Source: Strix aluco (taxonomy: Eukaryota; Chordata; Aves; Strigiformes; Strigidae). Taken from it: DNA of 64,000 nucleotides. The stretch lies in contig NC_133971.1 in NCBI RefSeq assembly GCF_031877795.1, forward strand, positions 49,777,642 through 49,841,641. The letters run 5' to 3'. A model generated the notes under the pieces. That model ran no database searches. It saw only the letters and a program-made list of their open reading frames with translations, and was not told the origin of the DNA. Shown here piece after piece: positions 22,617-32,920 of the stretch; the first letter of the stretch is position 1, and each line of letters opens with the position of its first letter. A program made the translations under genes and the position numbers.

Positions 22617-22854
22617 CGGCTCCGGGGTCTGGGGATCTGTAAGGGGGGTGAAATCATCTCCATCAGAATGCGACAGAATAGAAATTGAAGTTAAACAACC
22701 AGAAGATGACACATGGTTAATTGGCCGTACCTGGGGAATTAGATATTGGGAACCTGGAGCAGATAGAGGAAGCTTTTTCAAAATAATAAAAGAAAGGATC
22801 GTGAAGCGGGCAGGTCATGGTATGAAAACTGGTTTAATGTTTCACCTTGGCTAA
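22564..22854 (+). pseudogene. env: env, middle part of SU in a shifted frame, then deleted
   Basis: SU homology resumes at 22564 in another frame ('ISITWGPPGC') and includes 'WLIGRTWGIRYW' followed by 'PGADRGSFFKI', the conserved end of the gammaretroviral N-terminal SU domain. SU breaks off at about 22780-22800. The proline-rich hinge, the C-terminal SU domain with its CxxC motif, and the SU/TM cleavage site are not found. The frame ends at 22852 inside DNA that encodes TM in another frame. Confidence 0.75.
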
Positions 22855-23144
22855 CCACTTTGTTGTCGGCTTTAGCAGGACCGCTTATTATGTTGATCCT
22901 GGGACTTATATTTGGGCCTTGTATATTACACTATATTTTTCATTTTATTAAAGAACGGTTTGACACAGCTAAATTGCTTATTTTAACCTCGAGAGTAGAA
23001 TATGAAAGTGTATCTAATAATGAAGATGAAAATTATTGTGAATGTATTATGCCACGCGAAAATCATTATTGTGAGTGCTATAATAAATGTCGAAATTGTG
23101 AAAAAGAAATTGTTTACAAGAATGAAGATGAAAGTAGCACCTAA
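22803..23144 (+). pseudogene. env: env, membrane anchor and tail of TM
   Basis: Transmembrane subunit C-terminus. 'WYENWFNVSPWLTTLLSALAG' is cut from the gammaretroviral pre-membrane region, and 'GPLIMLILGLIFGPCILHYIF' is the membrane span with its conserved Cys. A tail follows. The fusion peptide, the heptad repeat, the immunosuppressive-type segment and the CX6CC motif are all missing. The tail is longer than usual and carries a Cys-rich end ('YCECIMPREN', 'YCECYNKCRNCEKE') that I do not know from other gammaretroviruses. It resembles in style the Cys-rich frame at 21565. The frame is open from 22767, with no obvious start of its own. Confidence 0.8.
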
Positions 23145-23162
23145 TAAACAATAGGATAAAAA

Positions 23163-23175
23163 GAAAAAGGGGGGA
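23163..23175 (+). other. Polypurine tract
   Basis: 'gaaaaagggggga' ends one base before the 3' LTR. It is the RNase-H-resistant primer for plus-strand DNA synthesis. Its position confirms that the LTR starts at TGTGAG (23177). Confidence 0.85.
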
Positions 23176-23176
23176 T

Positions 23177-23699
23177 TGTGAGAAACTGTGGACTAAGGTA
23201 TTGTTTATTAAGATTTATGTTAAGCTCAATGTAAAATTAGACGACAGAAACCACTCATGCAAACAACCACTGGACGCCACCTGTGTGAGATAAGATAACT
23301 GTAATCGCTCACACAAACTGAACCAGATACTGCTCATGCAAGATAACCACCAGATTTCCAGGAAGCGACAAGAAACAGGACAAGACAGCCCATATAAGGA
23401 TATATGAGTGAAAGATCAACTATGAGACAAAGAGGGAAGACTTCTTACTTCAGCCTCAACAAATACCAGGAGGCAGGAAACGACCCCCCCTAACAACAAC
23501 TGAAGCATGCGTGGAGTACCTCCACTACCTCATGAGCACGGAAGTAAAGATGTATAAAAAGGGGACTATTTGAACTACTCAGCACGGCAGTTGGCGGAGC
23601 GCAGACTCCCCTGCCATCCAGCGCTGTCTTTGCTCATATTCTACTTGCTATAATTAATAAAGAGTGAATTATAGTCCACTGTGGTCTCAATTTATAACA
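23177..23699 (+). repeat. 3' LTR
   Basis: 523 bp, the partner of 17532-18054. The differences are at 23242 (c), 23616 (a) and 23679 (c). It ends in ACA and is followed by ACAT of the target duplication (23700-23703). Confidence 0.95.
23656..23661 (+). terminator. Proviral poly(A) signal in the 3' LTR
   Basis: AATAAA in the R region, followed by 'gagtgaattatagtcc' and the GT-rich 'tgtggtct'. This is a plausible cleavage and polyadenylation arrangement for proviral transcripts. Confidence 0.7.
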
Positions 23700-23703
23700 A
23701 CAT

Positions 23704-25079
23704 AAATAACTGGATCTTCAAATTAGGATGAACTATAGTTGAGTCACTGATTTTTCCAGATGTTTGATGTGTTTCCAGATGTTTGATCTTTTAAATGTAA
23801 GACTAAAAAAAGCTAAGATAAGAATATGATGTGTTCATATTAGATTTACATTTTATATGCATACTCAGACCTACCAGGAACTCTAGGACAAAAGTAACCT
23901 TTGATGTCTTGGTGATGTTGTAGACATTGTCTTCCCAAAATGGTGAGATGTTCATTGACAGATATTCGCCGAAGAAAGTGTCTATGTCAAAATAGGCACA
24001 TATAGGGAAATACTCTTTGTTTCTTTAAAAAAAAAAAAAAAAATGAGAAGGGAGCAAGAAAGTGTTCTGCACTAACAGAATTCTTTAAATTGTCTCCTTG
24101 GTTTTATGCAAGCTATTTATTATTTTCAGGACATCAGTATTATAAATTTTGCAATCTTGGAGAAAAATGTTATATACAGAGGAAAACAGAAGCTACATAA
24201 ATAATTATTAGTACATTAAAAATAACTTTAACATGCATACATGGTCAAAAAAAAGGAACACACAATCACTAGAGCTCTATTTGTTAATACTTCCTGGGCA
24301 GGCATATGTCAAATAACACTTGGAAACAAATTGGCAGAAAACCAAAGTTCTCTGCAAGTGCAAGTACAAGGCAATGAAATTAACACAACCTTGAGTTCGT
24401 TTTAACTGTGCATGGTTAAAAAAAAACCCCAAACTCTTTCTTTCAACATGGTTATTCTTTCTTCATCGTGTACTTTTTTCCCCACTTAAAGACAAGCATT
24501 TGACAAATCCTTGTTAGCTTGATCTTCTGGGATGGCTTAATATTTTCAAAGATAAACATTTAGATTACACAGAAGATCTGCAACTCCAAACTAGAACTGC
24601 AATATTCAAGCAACTTTTGTCACTCAGAGAAATTTTTGTCTAAAGAACATCAGATGTTATCAGTGACTTATGACCAGTTTGAGTTTCAGTATTTTCAGAA
24701 CCTTATAACAGCCAGAGATGTCAGAGCCTGAGTCTTTCAGTTAATTTTGGGCTGTCCCTCTCTGTAGGGGCTTTAGAAGGATTATTAGGGCATTTTATAT
24801 CATATGATTATAAGAGCTGCCTGAGTGGACCAGAACTTTCAGCCTAATACATTTGCTCTAAGAAGGGTCAAAAGTGATTTCCCAGAGAACTGCTTTCAGA
24901 GCAAAGCAAGGCCATAGTTAGACTTCCCCTAAATTCTCTCTAGCTTCCCAGAATTTGCAGCCTGTAGGGTCCCTGAGTCAGAGGTGACTTTTCATATCTT
25001 TAGAAGGCTTCAGGTATTTGTCTTCCAGTAGCTAGTTCAATTTTCATTTGACCCTGTGTGAAATGTTAGGTTTCACAAC
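23704..25079. other. Non-coding DNA, right flank of the provirus
   Basis: AT-rich with no convincing frame. It contains a 16-bp direct repeat (tttccagatgtttgat at 23753-23768 and 23772-23787) and an A17 run at 24027-24043. Confidence 0.6.
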
Positions 25080-25640
25080 TTGCTGTGGTGAAGAATTTCC
25101 ACTGTATAATCACCTATTGTGTGTGTAAAATCCACCTCCTCTGATTGTCCTGACTTGTCCTTCTCTGGACATTTTCTAAACCTACAACAACCTTTTTGAG
25201 ACCAAAAAACTACAGGACCCACCATAGATTTACACAGTGGTAAAATTCCATTATCTCTATTCTTTCCTACTTCTCTCTTAATCATTCCCAACAGTCAGTG
25301 TGCTTTTTTGACCACTAAGTTGACATTGTCATGAAACTGTCTGTTATAAACTCAAGATCTCATTCCTGACTCATTACAGTCAGCTCACAGACTATATCTT
25401 TTATATTTTCCCCACGAACTCATGGGGAAAGGGAGAGCAAGGCGAGGTCCTGTGTGCATCAGTCTGTATTTATCTCATTAAATTTCATCTGTCATTTTAA
25501 TCCCCAAGTACAAAGTCCCATAAGGTTCCTCTGCAGTTCTGCACAGGTAACTCCATCATTACTACCCTCAGCAACTTGGTCTTTTCAACAAACTTTGTCA
25601 CCTCTCTATTCACCCTCATCAAATCAAAAAAGTTTCCTAG
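25080..25640 (-). mobile_element. Old CR1 LINE fragment (antisense)
   Basis: Read on the + strand, this matches the reverse complement of the CR1 reverse-transcriptase region as found in birds and turtles. Recognisable pieces are 'gtgtgctttttt..', 'catcagtctgtatttatctc', 'attaaatttcatctgtcatt', 'tccccaagtacaaagtccc', 'aaggttcctctgcagttctg', and 'actttgtcacctctctattc'. The order is as in the family consensus. The copy carries many indels and encodes nothing intact. Ends are approximate. Confidence 0.65.
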
Positions 25641-28600
25641 GTCTGTGGCAGTCAATTGTCATGCATATCTGCACACCCATGCAGTGAAGGGAGAGCAGCT
25701 ACAGAGATATCAGAGCTATGGAGGAGAACAGCGAAACAGCAACAGGTTTGAATTATTTGGTCATGCATTCATTTGAATCTAGATTGCAGGAGGCTGATGA
25801 GGGAAAAATGAGACAAAATCAATCTTTTGGAAAAAGTCATCTCTAAAGCATAGTCCTGTTCATAAAGTAAAATTCCTGCAAGGCACATCAGTTGATTATA
25901 TTTTGATGGAGTGTAGAGTTTAATCCAGTTTAACTAAGTCTCACTTAAATCAATTTAGAACACCTCTAGCAGACTTAAGGGAAGAAATATATCACAAAGT
26001 AGCCTGTTTGTTATTACTTTCATAGCAGAGCTACTATAGTAGATTACAGGTATTGCTACCACACATACTTGTCCAGGGTGTATGAGAAATGTGACACCTC
26101 AACACACTGCATTGTTACCAGAAATGGGCCCACAGCAGTCTTCCAGTGTACTTTATTGTGACAAGAGGCAGAAATGTTCTCCCAATTCCTCATTACTTAT
26201 TTCTTTACATGCTAATTTATTAACAGACAGGCACTGTTCAAAAATGCTGTTATATTTATCACAGTCAAGCCCTCCTTCTAGCAAACTTGAGCTAGCTTGC
26301 AAGCTCTATGTCTTGAGTCAATAAATTCTGACACTGCTGGACATATGGAAACCAGGTGGATCTGTACCAGATACAGCTGCTGCCTCCTGCTAACAGAAGG
26401 CTCCTTCAGCTTCCCAAAGTCAGCGCATGTGGACAGAATTAGATAAATGGCAAAGAAGATACATGAGATAAAAAATTCCCAAGCTAAATAAAAGTAGACT
26501 TAAATAGCACTGTAAAAGTGCTTTTGGAAGCAGTGAATAACACACAACCTGGAGATAACAGAGCATGAGGATAGCTGTGGAAGGACACAAGCAGGAGTGG
26601 TTGTGGTCTGGGTCGATTGTTTTGCAACATGGCCATTTGTTGCCCCACCTCAGAGTTGTGGGACTCCAAGAGGGAAGGTAGAGTAAAAGACTCCAGGGCT
26701 ACCTAATCTGTTGAGTAACTGGTCTGGGATAATATTGGTTTCTCCACATTGATGCAACCTTTTTCCTGGCAGCCTGTGGGCCATACACATTCTGCACTGC
26801 CTCTGCATGCCTGCCGTACCAGCTGGTTCTGTTTTCATGTTTTCAGATGGCACCTGATGTGTGGCCTGCCAAAGGTTCCTGAAAGATTAATCTGGCCTTC
26901 AGCAAGGGAAATAACCTCATATTAATCACTCATCTCAGTTTTTTTTCCCATCTCCTGTTGTAGTATTTGCTCTGAAATAACAACATAATTGAAACGCAAA
27001 TAGATAAGACAGAAATTAATAAAAATACATATCTTCTTTTAGTTCTTTGAATTTCTAAATTAATGCAAGTACACTATGTGACTCAGAAACAGCCAGTGAC
27101 TTTTGATCAGCATGTGTAATGATAATGTATGTCCAGTGAAAATTAAGAAGCCATTTCCTGAGGCCCCCTTACTTTGCTGCTGGCTGGCTGATTTTAAGTC
27201 AACAGCACAGTTGTGCACTCTGTGCTACCAAATGCAGTTTATCATCTAAGCTATGGTAGTAGACAAAATAGCTTCACTAGAGTATGATCATGAGTAGATC
27301 GTCAAAACCTATTCCTAAACTGCCAGAGACTTTGTTAACCCGTTGTGAATTTTCTGATAGAAAGCTGCAAGTTGTCAGGAGATGCTCAGTGACGTAAAAT
27401 TTGAGGGAGCTTCTTTAAACACAGCAATCTTGGGGGATGATTAGGAATGACAGGTGACTATATGAAATGCCTGAGAGGAATGCTGCCCTCTCTGTCCCCT
27501 CCTATAGTACACCCATTGTTGATAAAGGCTGTCTTCCTTTTGTTGGTGTTCATTGTGGAGAGAAATGCACTAGTTATTTACTGGTGAAAATGAGATGGCA
27601 GTAACAAGCAATGGCAGACAGTGTTGTTTTTCATTTTGCATTGATGCCCCTCTACAGAGGCATGCATTTCTCACATTAATCTTCTCAAAGCCTTTATTGT
27701 CCTGGCTTCCTGTTACAAATCAAGCTGGTGATGGCAGCCCCATGAAATCCTATTAGCATACTGAGAGCAGTGTATTACAGTACCAGGCAATAGAATAAAT
27801 GCAGAACAATAAGTATAATAGGGAATGCATTACCCCAAAATGAAACAACAGCTCTGTACTACATGCCATTTCTATGAAGGTGCCTTCTTCACTGCTTGAA
27901 AACAAATAAACAGCATTTTCGGGTTTCAGTTTCACTGTTAATTAAAATCTGCCTAGTTTGAGCCAAGGAAAATAAAGACACAAGAGGAGCTACACACCCA
28001 GGTGCAACTGTCTGTCTCCCTGTTCATGAACTCTAATTTTAATCGTTTTGAAAGACTGACTTTCAGGTATAAAAAGATGCCTATTTTTTGATCTACAGAT
28101 ATAATTGGACCTTGCAAACAGCTGAACTTATTTTAGAGTCTTATTCTTTGCATTGTTTTGCTGGTATCAATGGCAGCACATGATAACAGCATTCAGAAGA
28201 GAGGCTGTCTTTAAAAGCAGCAGGGTTGATTTTTAGTGTTATTCCTTGTGAAGTGTGGACTAGAGGGGAACTTGCCAGTTTGTAGCCAGGCAAGCAACAG
28301 GCTGCTATGGATGAGTAGGAAGACAGCTGGGTCATCAACATGTGCTAGTACATCAGTAATGCTGACAGTTCTCAGGGGCAGACCTGTATATGTCCTCTCC
28401 TGAGGTGGTCTTAATGATATTGAAGTAAAGGTATGTACAGTAGGCAACTACAAGCCACCTTTGGAAAAAGGTGCAAAACCAACTAAGATAAAGAACAAGC
28501 CTGCAGAGGAATTAACATTTACCTTTGCCTTGGATAGGAATTGTAAAAGCCTCTTCAAAAATGTGGATTCACACTGCCTGTCAAATACTGGTGTGTTCAA

Positions 28601-29918
28601 AGGTGGGAAAGCATCTGTGTTTTTCCAGAATTAAAGGGATGATCAATTTGAAAGGCTTTTAAGAAAAACTGTCAATCATTTTAAAAGAGCAAATCAGACT
28701 AGGTATTGGCATATTGTTTCTGACGACAAATCACTTTATAGTTTTAAATATAGGTTGTAATTCTAAAAGTGGAAACAGTAAGTTTAGAGTTTTTCATAAA
28801 TGCCAGATGCAGAGTTTCTGTGTTAGTAACTTAAGATGATATAATGACATGGAATATAATTTTCTCTCTGAAATAGTTTAATTTCTAAGTGGGGCTGTGA
28901 TTTGGCAAGCAGGTCCAAGGGGTGTCTTAGACCAACAGATCTCCAGTGAGCTCTGGGCTCTCTCTTTGTAGATGGGCTTACAAAAGTGGAGCAAAATATG
29001 AAATGAGAACTTCTCTCTGAAGATTTGCATTAGGACAAACTTTGCAAGTTTTGTCATCCAGCTGAATATAGCTGAAATGCATTGTCATGGGACTTGGTAT
29101 CAGTTAATGTTGTTTGGTATATTGTCCTGTCATCCCCTCTGTAAAATTCAAATACTAAATGGAAGGGGGAAAAAAAAAAAAAAAAGCCAAACCAAACAAA
29201 CAAAAGCTGGCTGAAAAATAGAAGAAAACAGGCAATGTCTTGTGTTATCTGTGTCTTTCATCTTTCCTGAGAGGTTAGGCCTGCTTTGACATGAGAAAAA
29301 CAAGTGAGATCTTCATTAGGTAGGCCAAAGATGGGGATGAGAGAGGAGCATGAAACCTGAACATCTTCAGAAGCTTAGAAGAAATACTCCATTCAGGAGT
29401 TCAGACTAAGGTTGGTTGAAGGTTTGAAGGCAAGAGAGCAAGTGAGAGGTGACACACAGAGAAGAACCTAGTCTGTGCTAGTTTCATTTAAGCTTTCAGG
29501 CAGCTCTGTCTTGGTTGATGGTTGAATAATAAGCATGTCAAACAGTGGCTATGGACCATGTTATGTGAGCATGAAGGGACTTGCTCGGATTTCCCATTTT
29601 AGCATATCAAGGAAGATGCCCACGTGGGTTTTGCATAGAAACACAGAACCTAGAAAGGACTGTTTTGGTCATCAAGTATAGATAATGGTGCAAGAGATTT
29701 TTAAATCGCATCATAGATCCACAAGATCTCTACTTCACCTGTCCCTGCACATCACAGGCGAAAGAAAAATTTCTTTCACTTTAAAATAAATGGAGATCCT
29801 TCAGTATAACAGATGAAAAATTAGGTTGAACTACAGGAAGGGAGCATGGCAGCTCAACAATGTTGCTGCTATAGGCTGCTCCAGAATCCATAAAACCCCA
29901 CTTGCCCAGCAGCACATG
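25641..29918. other. Non-coding DNA
   Basis: No open frame above 80 codons and none recognisable. An A16 run occurs at 29170-29185. I see no RNA gene or clear repeat. Confidence 0.55.
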
Positions 29919-30620
29919 TGTTTAGGAAGGTGTGAGAGACTGAAATGTCCTATGACTGCCTCAAAGCTTGCTTGTGTCTGTGCAAACTTCCAAGAGAAGC
30001 TGCTGCGGCCTGTGAATTGGTCTGGGGAATGTCGCCCAGAGAAGCCGGAGTGTATTGAAGGATGCACCCCCCCACTTCTTTGCGGTTGCATTGTCTGGAC
30101 TCTTTAGACCAGCCTCAAAGGGGCAGACCTGTGCTGAGCTGGCCCCATCCTGTAGCCGTTTGTGGCCCTATTGTGTAGGCCAGACACCATGCCTGCATTG
30201 CTAATGAACTGACAAGAGGCAAAGGTTCCTGCACTGAAGCCAGATGCAACAAAACCTGTGGGACCAGAGAAAAAAAAACTAAAGGCAAGCAGATATGTTA
30301 ATCAGCCGATACGATGAACTTAAAAAGGCAGCAGAAAACTTTCTCAGTGTGCATCTACCATCGAAGCCAGATCTGTGTGCACCCACCACCGAAGAACTGA
30401 AGACTGAGGACCAACGGGACGTCGCTGGATTCATGGTGGTGACTATTCTTGCAGCCCTATCCCGCATCCTTGCTTTATTTCTGCCTTTTCCTTCCATTCT
30501 GTCCTACCGCTACCCCTCTTCACTTTTTTAACAATAAAAACGTGTTTTGGGTATACGGCATTTGACCTTGTTTGTGTCTCTAATCTTGCTCTTGGGATCA
30601 TATCGAAACCTCCCCCAACA
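29919..30620 (+). mobile_element. Probable solo LTR of another endogenous retrovirus family
   Basis: The block starts TGTTTAGGAAGG and ends CCTCCCCCAACA, giving imperfect inverted termini of the TG...CA type. AATAAA lies at 30533-30538, followed by a GT-rich downstream element and about 80 bp to the end, with the segments 'gtgttttgggtatacggcat' and 'ttgggatcatatcgaaacct' that I associate with bird LTRs. A pyrimidine-rich stretch precedes the poly(A) signal. No matching target duplication is seen (acatg on the left, ctgga on the right), so the left end is uncertain or the flank has mutated. Frames inside (for example 29826-30107) look accidental. Confidence 0.55.
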
Positions 30621-32708
30621 CTGGATTAGGACAGATCAGGTTCAAGAACAGTCATCTTAGCAAACACAATTTCTGTTGCTAACTCCAGAATAAACGTTGA
30701 AGAATTCTTAAATCTAGAAAACAGCAAGACAGGTAACTTCAGCATCCTTCCTGACAGTAACTCCTTAATTAAGGGATGGGGGATGTTAATAATATTTTTC
30801 AAAGAAAAGCCCCAAGTAGTCCATCAAATATGGAGGTCCTTGTATGTCTACCCATAGTGTGAGAGGCAATGAGCTAAAAATATCATAGCTACAGGGCAGT
30901 TGATTGCACAGTTTTTGAAATTACTACCAGCAATTACGTAATTGTTTTTCTCCCTACAATACCATATGCATGCATTACATCTTATGAAGACCTATGAAAC
31001 AGAAACTACTTCATGTTCACCTACATGCTTCAAACTAATGCCCTTGGAAGTTTCTCCTTAAACAACCTTGAAGTTGCTTCTGAATCATTCCAGGAAGTTC
31101 ATATGCAATATGAGGTACTGGGTGAATTATTCACCCCTTAACTCTTTGGAAGTTCCCCTTTGCTATGGAGTGCTCATGTTTTCTAAATTGTTAATTGTGG
31201 TCACTGTGAGACGAGTCCTCCAACCATCACTGATGCATATGAAGAGAGATATGCATTTTTCACACTAATCTCATATTATTCAGTAGTAATGAATGGCATA
31301 GAGAGCTGGCTCTGAAAGTTCAGTTTCATTTTAAACGGGCCTCTGAAGTTGAGTGTTCCTTAACGTTTAAGTTCCTCTCCTTTAAGTTTTCAAAATATGC
31401 ATGTAGCATAAAAATAAAATTATTAATATGATGCATGACATTTAGTGTGAGAAAACCATTAACAAAATATTTTAATAATGCACATTTATTTCTAAATCCC
31501 CATAAGAAAACCTTATTTCAACAGTAATCCATTCTGCAATACCTTCTGCTAGTGATAAAAGCAAACTGGATAAAAATTATCTCAGACCATATGCACACCT
31601 GAGCATAACTTGCTTTGCGCATGAGCATAATTTTTATGACAGACTGAGCTTCATTTATAACTAGTCCATAGAAGCTCTCAAATATTAAGGTATTACTGCC
31701 CTGAAAATGTATGTGATATTCCAAAGCTTCACTTTTTAGATGTTACTTGTAGTCTTCCTTCTCCTTCAGACCTAAAAGCAATATGAAATTACCTATTCCT
31801 CTTTGAAAAAAGAATAAATAAAAAATAGTCTGCAAGTGATACGGTTGGCTGCAGACACTGAGGAAATTCTAAGTCCCTCCTACCATCCCAGTCAGATTAG
31901 GGTTCTGCTGTGTAAAGCCCTATTGTACGAAATGCTTCCTGTCTCGCAGACTACAGTCAGGGTCCAGAAAAGCCTTTAGGGATCTAAGATAGGTTTTAGC
32001 TGCGTAAATACAAATTGCAGTCCTCAGAAATGTCACTCAGCTTTTGCCTAAACCTGGAAAGTGCTCAAGTTTTCAGCATTACACTGACTTACCAAAATGA
32101 CTGGGAAGGCCTGACAGTGTCACAGAGTACTTTGTCTCATGTGCGAGCCCCACTGAATCCCACAGTCCAGGTCTGTTATCTGCTGAGTGGTTCAATACAA
32201 TCCACATTGTGAGAGCACATATTCCAGACAGGGTCCTGCAGAAGGCATGGCCATTGCATTGCCCCCAATTCTGTCAGATGACAGACAGGGTACACCACTG
32301 GTCCTGCTGCTTATGGAAGATCTATTTTGGTTGTCTTCCCTACCTGAGAAGATCCCAAGCTATCTATCTGCCTAGATCAATCACTCCTCTCCTGTCACCT
32401 GCTATGGTAAGAAAGGGACTCCTTTATAGTCAGTTCTTCCTGTTGTTGATCCACTTGCTGTTGAATATGTCAAAGTAAAGTGGGGACAGATAGTGTGAGT
32501 GTGTCCATCTGTCACACTAAGACTCTACTCCCTGTATACTGACACCAGATATTTTATCAAATGACCATTTAATATAAAACACAACTAAGTAGAAAGAATA
32601 AGGCAGACTGTCTGCTCTAAATTCCTGCCGGCATATTTGCAAGGTGTGAATAACTTAAAGGACTTTGATTACAGTGACCTATACTCAGAGTGTTCATTCA
32701 GTTACACT
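30621..32708. other. Non-coding DNA
   Basis: AT-rich, with short frames only (the largest is 89 codons at 32209-32478, overlapping another). Nothing recognisable. Confidence 0.6.
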
Positions 32709-32920
32709 GGGAGGGAGGGAGGGAGGGAGGGAGGGAGGGAGGGAGGGAGGGAGGGAGGGAGGGAGGGAGGGAGGGAGGGAGGGAGGGAGGAAGGAAGGAA
32801 GGAAGGAAGGAAGGAAGGAAGGAAGGAAGGAAGGAAGGAAGGAAGGAAGGAAGGAAGGAAGGAAGGAAGGAAGGAAGGAAGGAAGGAAGGAAGGAAGGAA
32901 GGAAGGAAGGAAGGAAGGAA
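32709..32920 (+). repeat. Compound microsatellite (GGGA)n-(GGAA)n
   Basis: About 20 GGGA units (32709-32788) pass directly into about 33 GGAA units (to 32920), 212 bp with no interruption that I can see. All six frames are open across it, which creates the artificial Gly/Arg/Glu/Lys and Pro/Ser/Leu repeat frames. The GGGA half can form G-quadruplexes. The GGAA half is an array of ETS-factor core sites. Confidence 0.97.

Larger units (their letters stand above)
17532..23699 (+). mobile_element. Young defective gammaretrovirus-like provirus (6168 bp)
   Basis: Complete insertion with 5' LTR, primer-binding site, gag, pol, env, polypurine tract and 3' LTR in the normal order, flanked by ACAT. 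It is about 2 kb shorter than a typical gammaretrovirus (about 8 kb) because the 3' half of pol and the middle of env are gone. Features seen directly that place it in the gamma group are the 4-bp duplication, the gag and pol genes in one frame separated by a single UAG, one CCHC knuckle in nucleocapsid, and an SU with the YWGCET-type motif. The LTRs differ at 3 of 523 sites, so the integration is recent. Frame changes in gag, pol and env mean it cannot encode a complete virus. The insertion is in otherwise gene-free DNA. Confidence 0.95.

Noticed and set aside
22059..23144. A domesticated, syncytin-like envelope gene
   Set aside because: SU is frame-broken and the fusion peptide, heptad repeat and CX6CC are deleted. 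It cannot act as a fusogen.
29634..29700. Short stretch resembling the reverse complement of a CR1 3' end ('catagaaacacagaacc', 'ggactgttttggtcatc')
   Set aside because: The resemblance is short and patchy, and the stretch lacks the expected continuation. Not enough to annotate.
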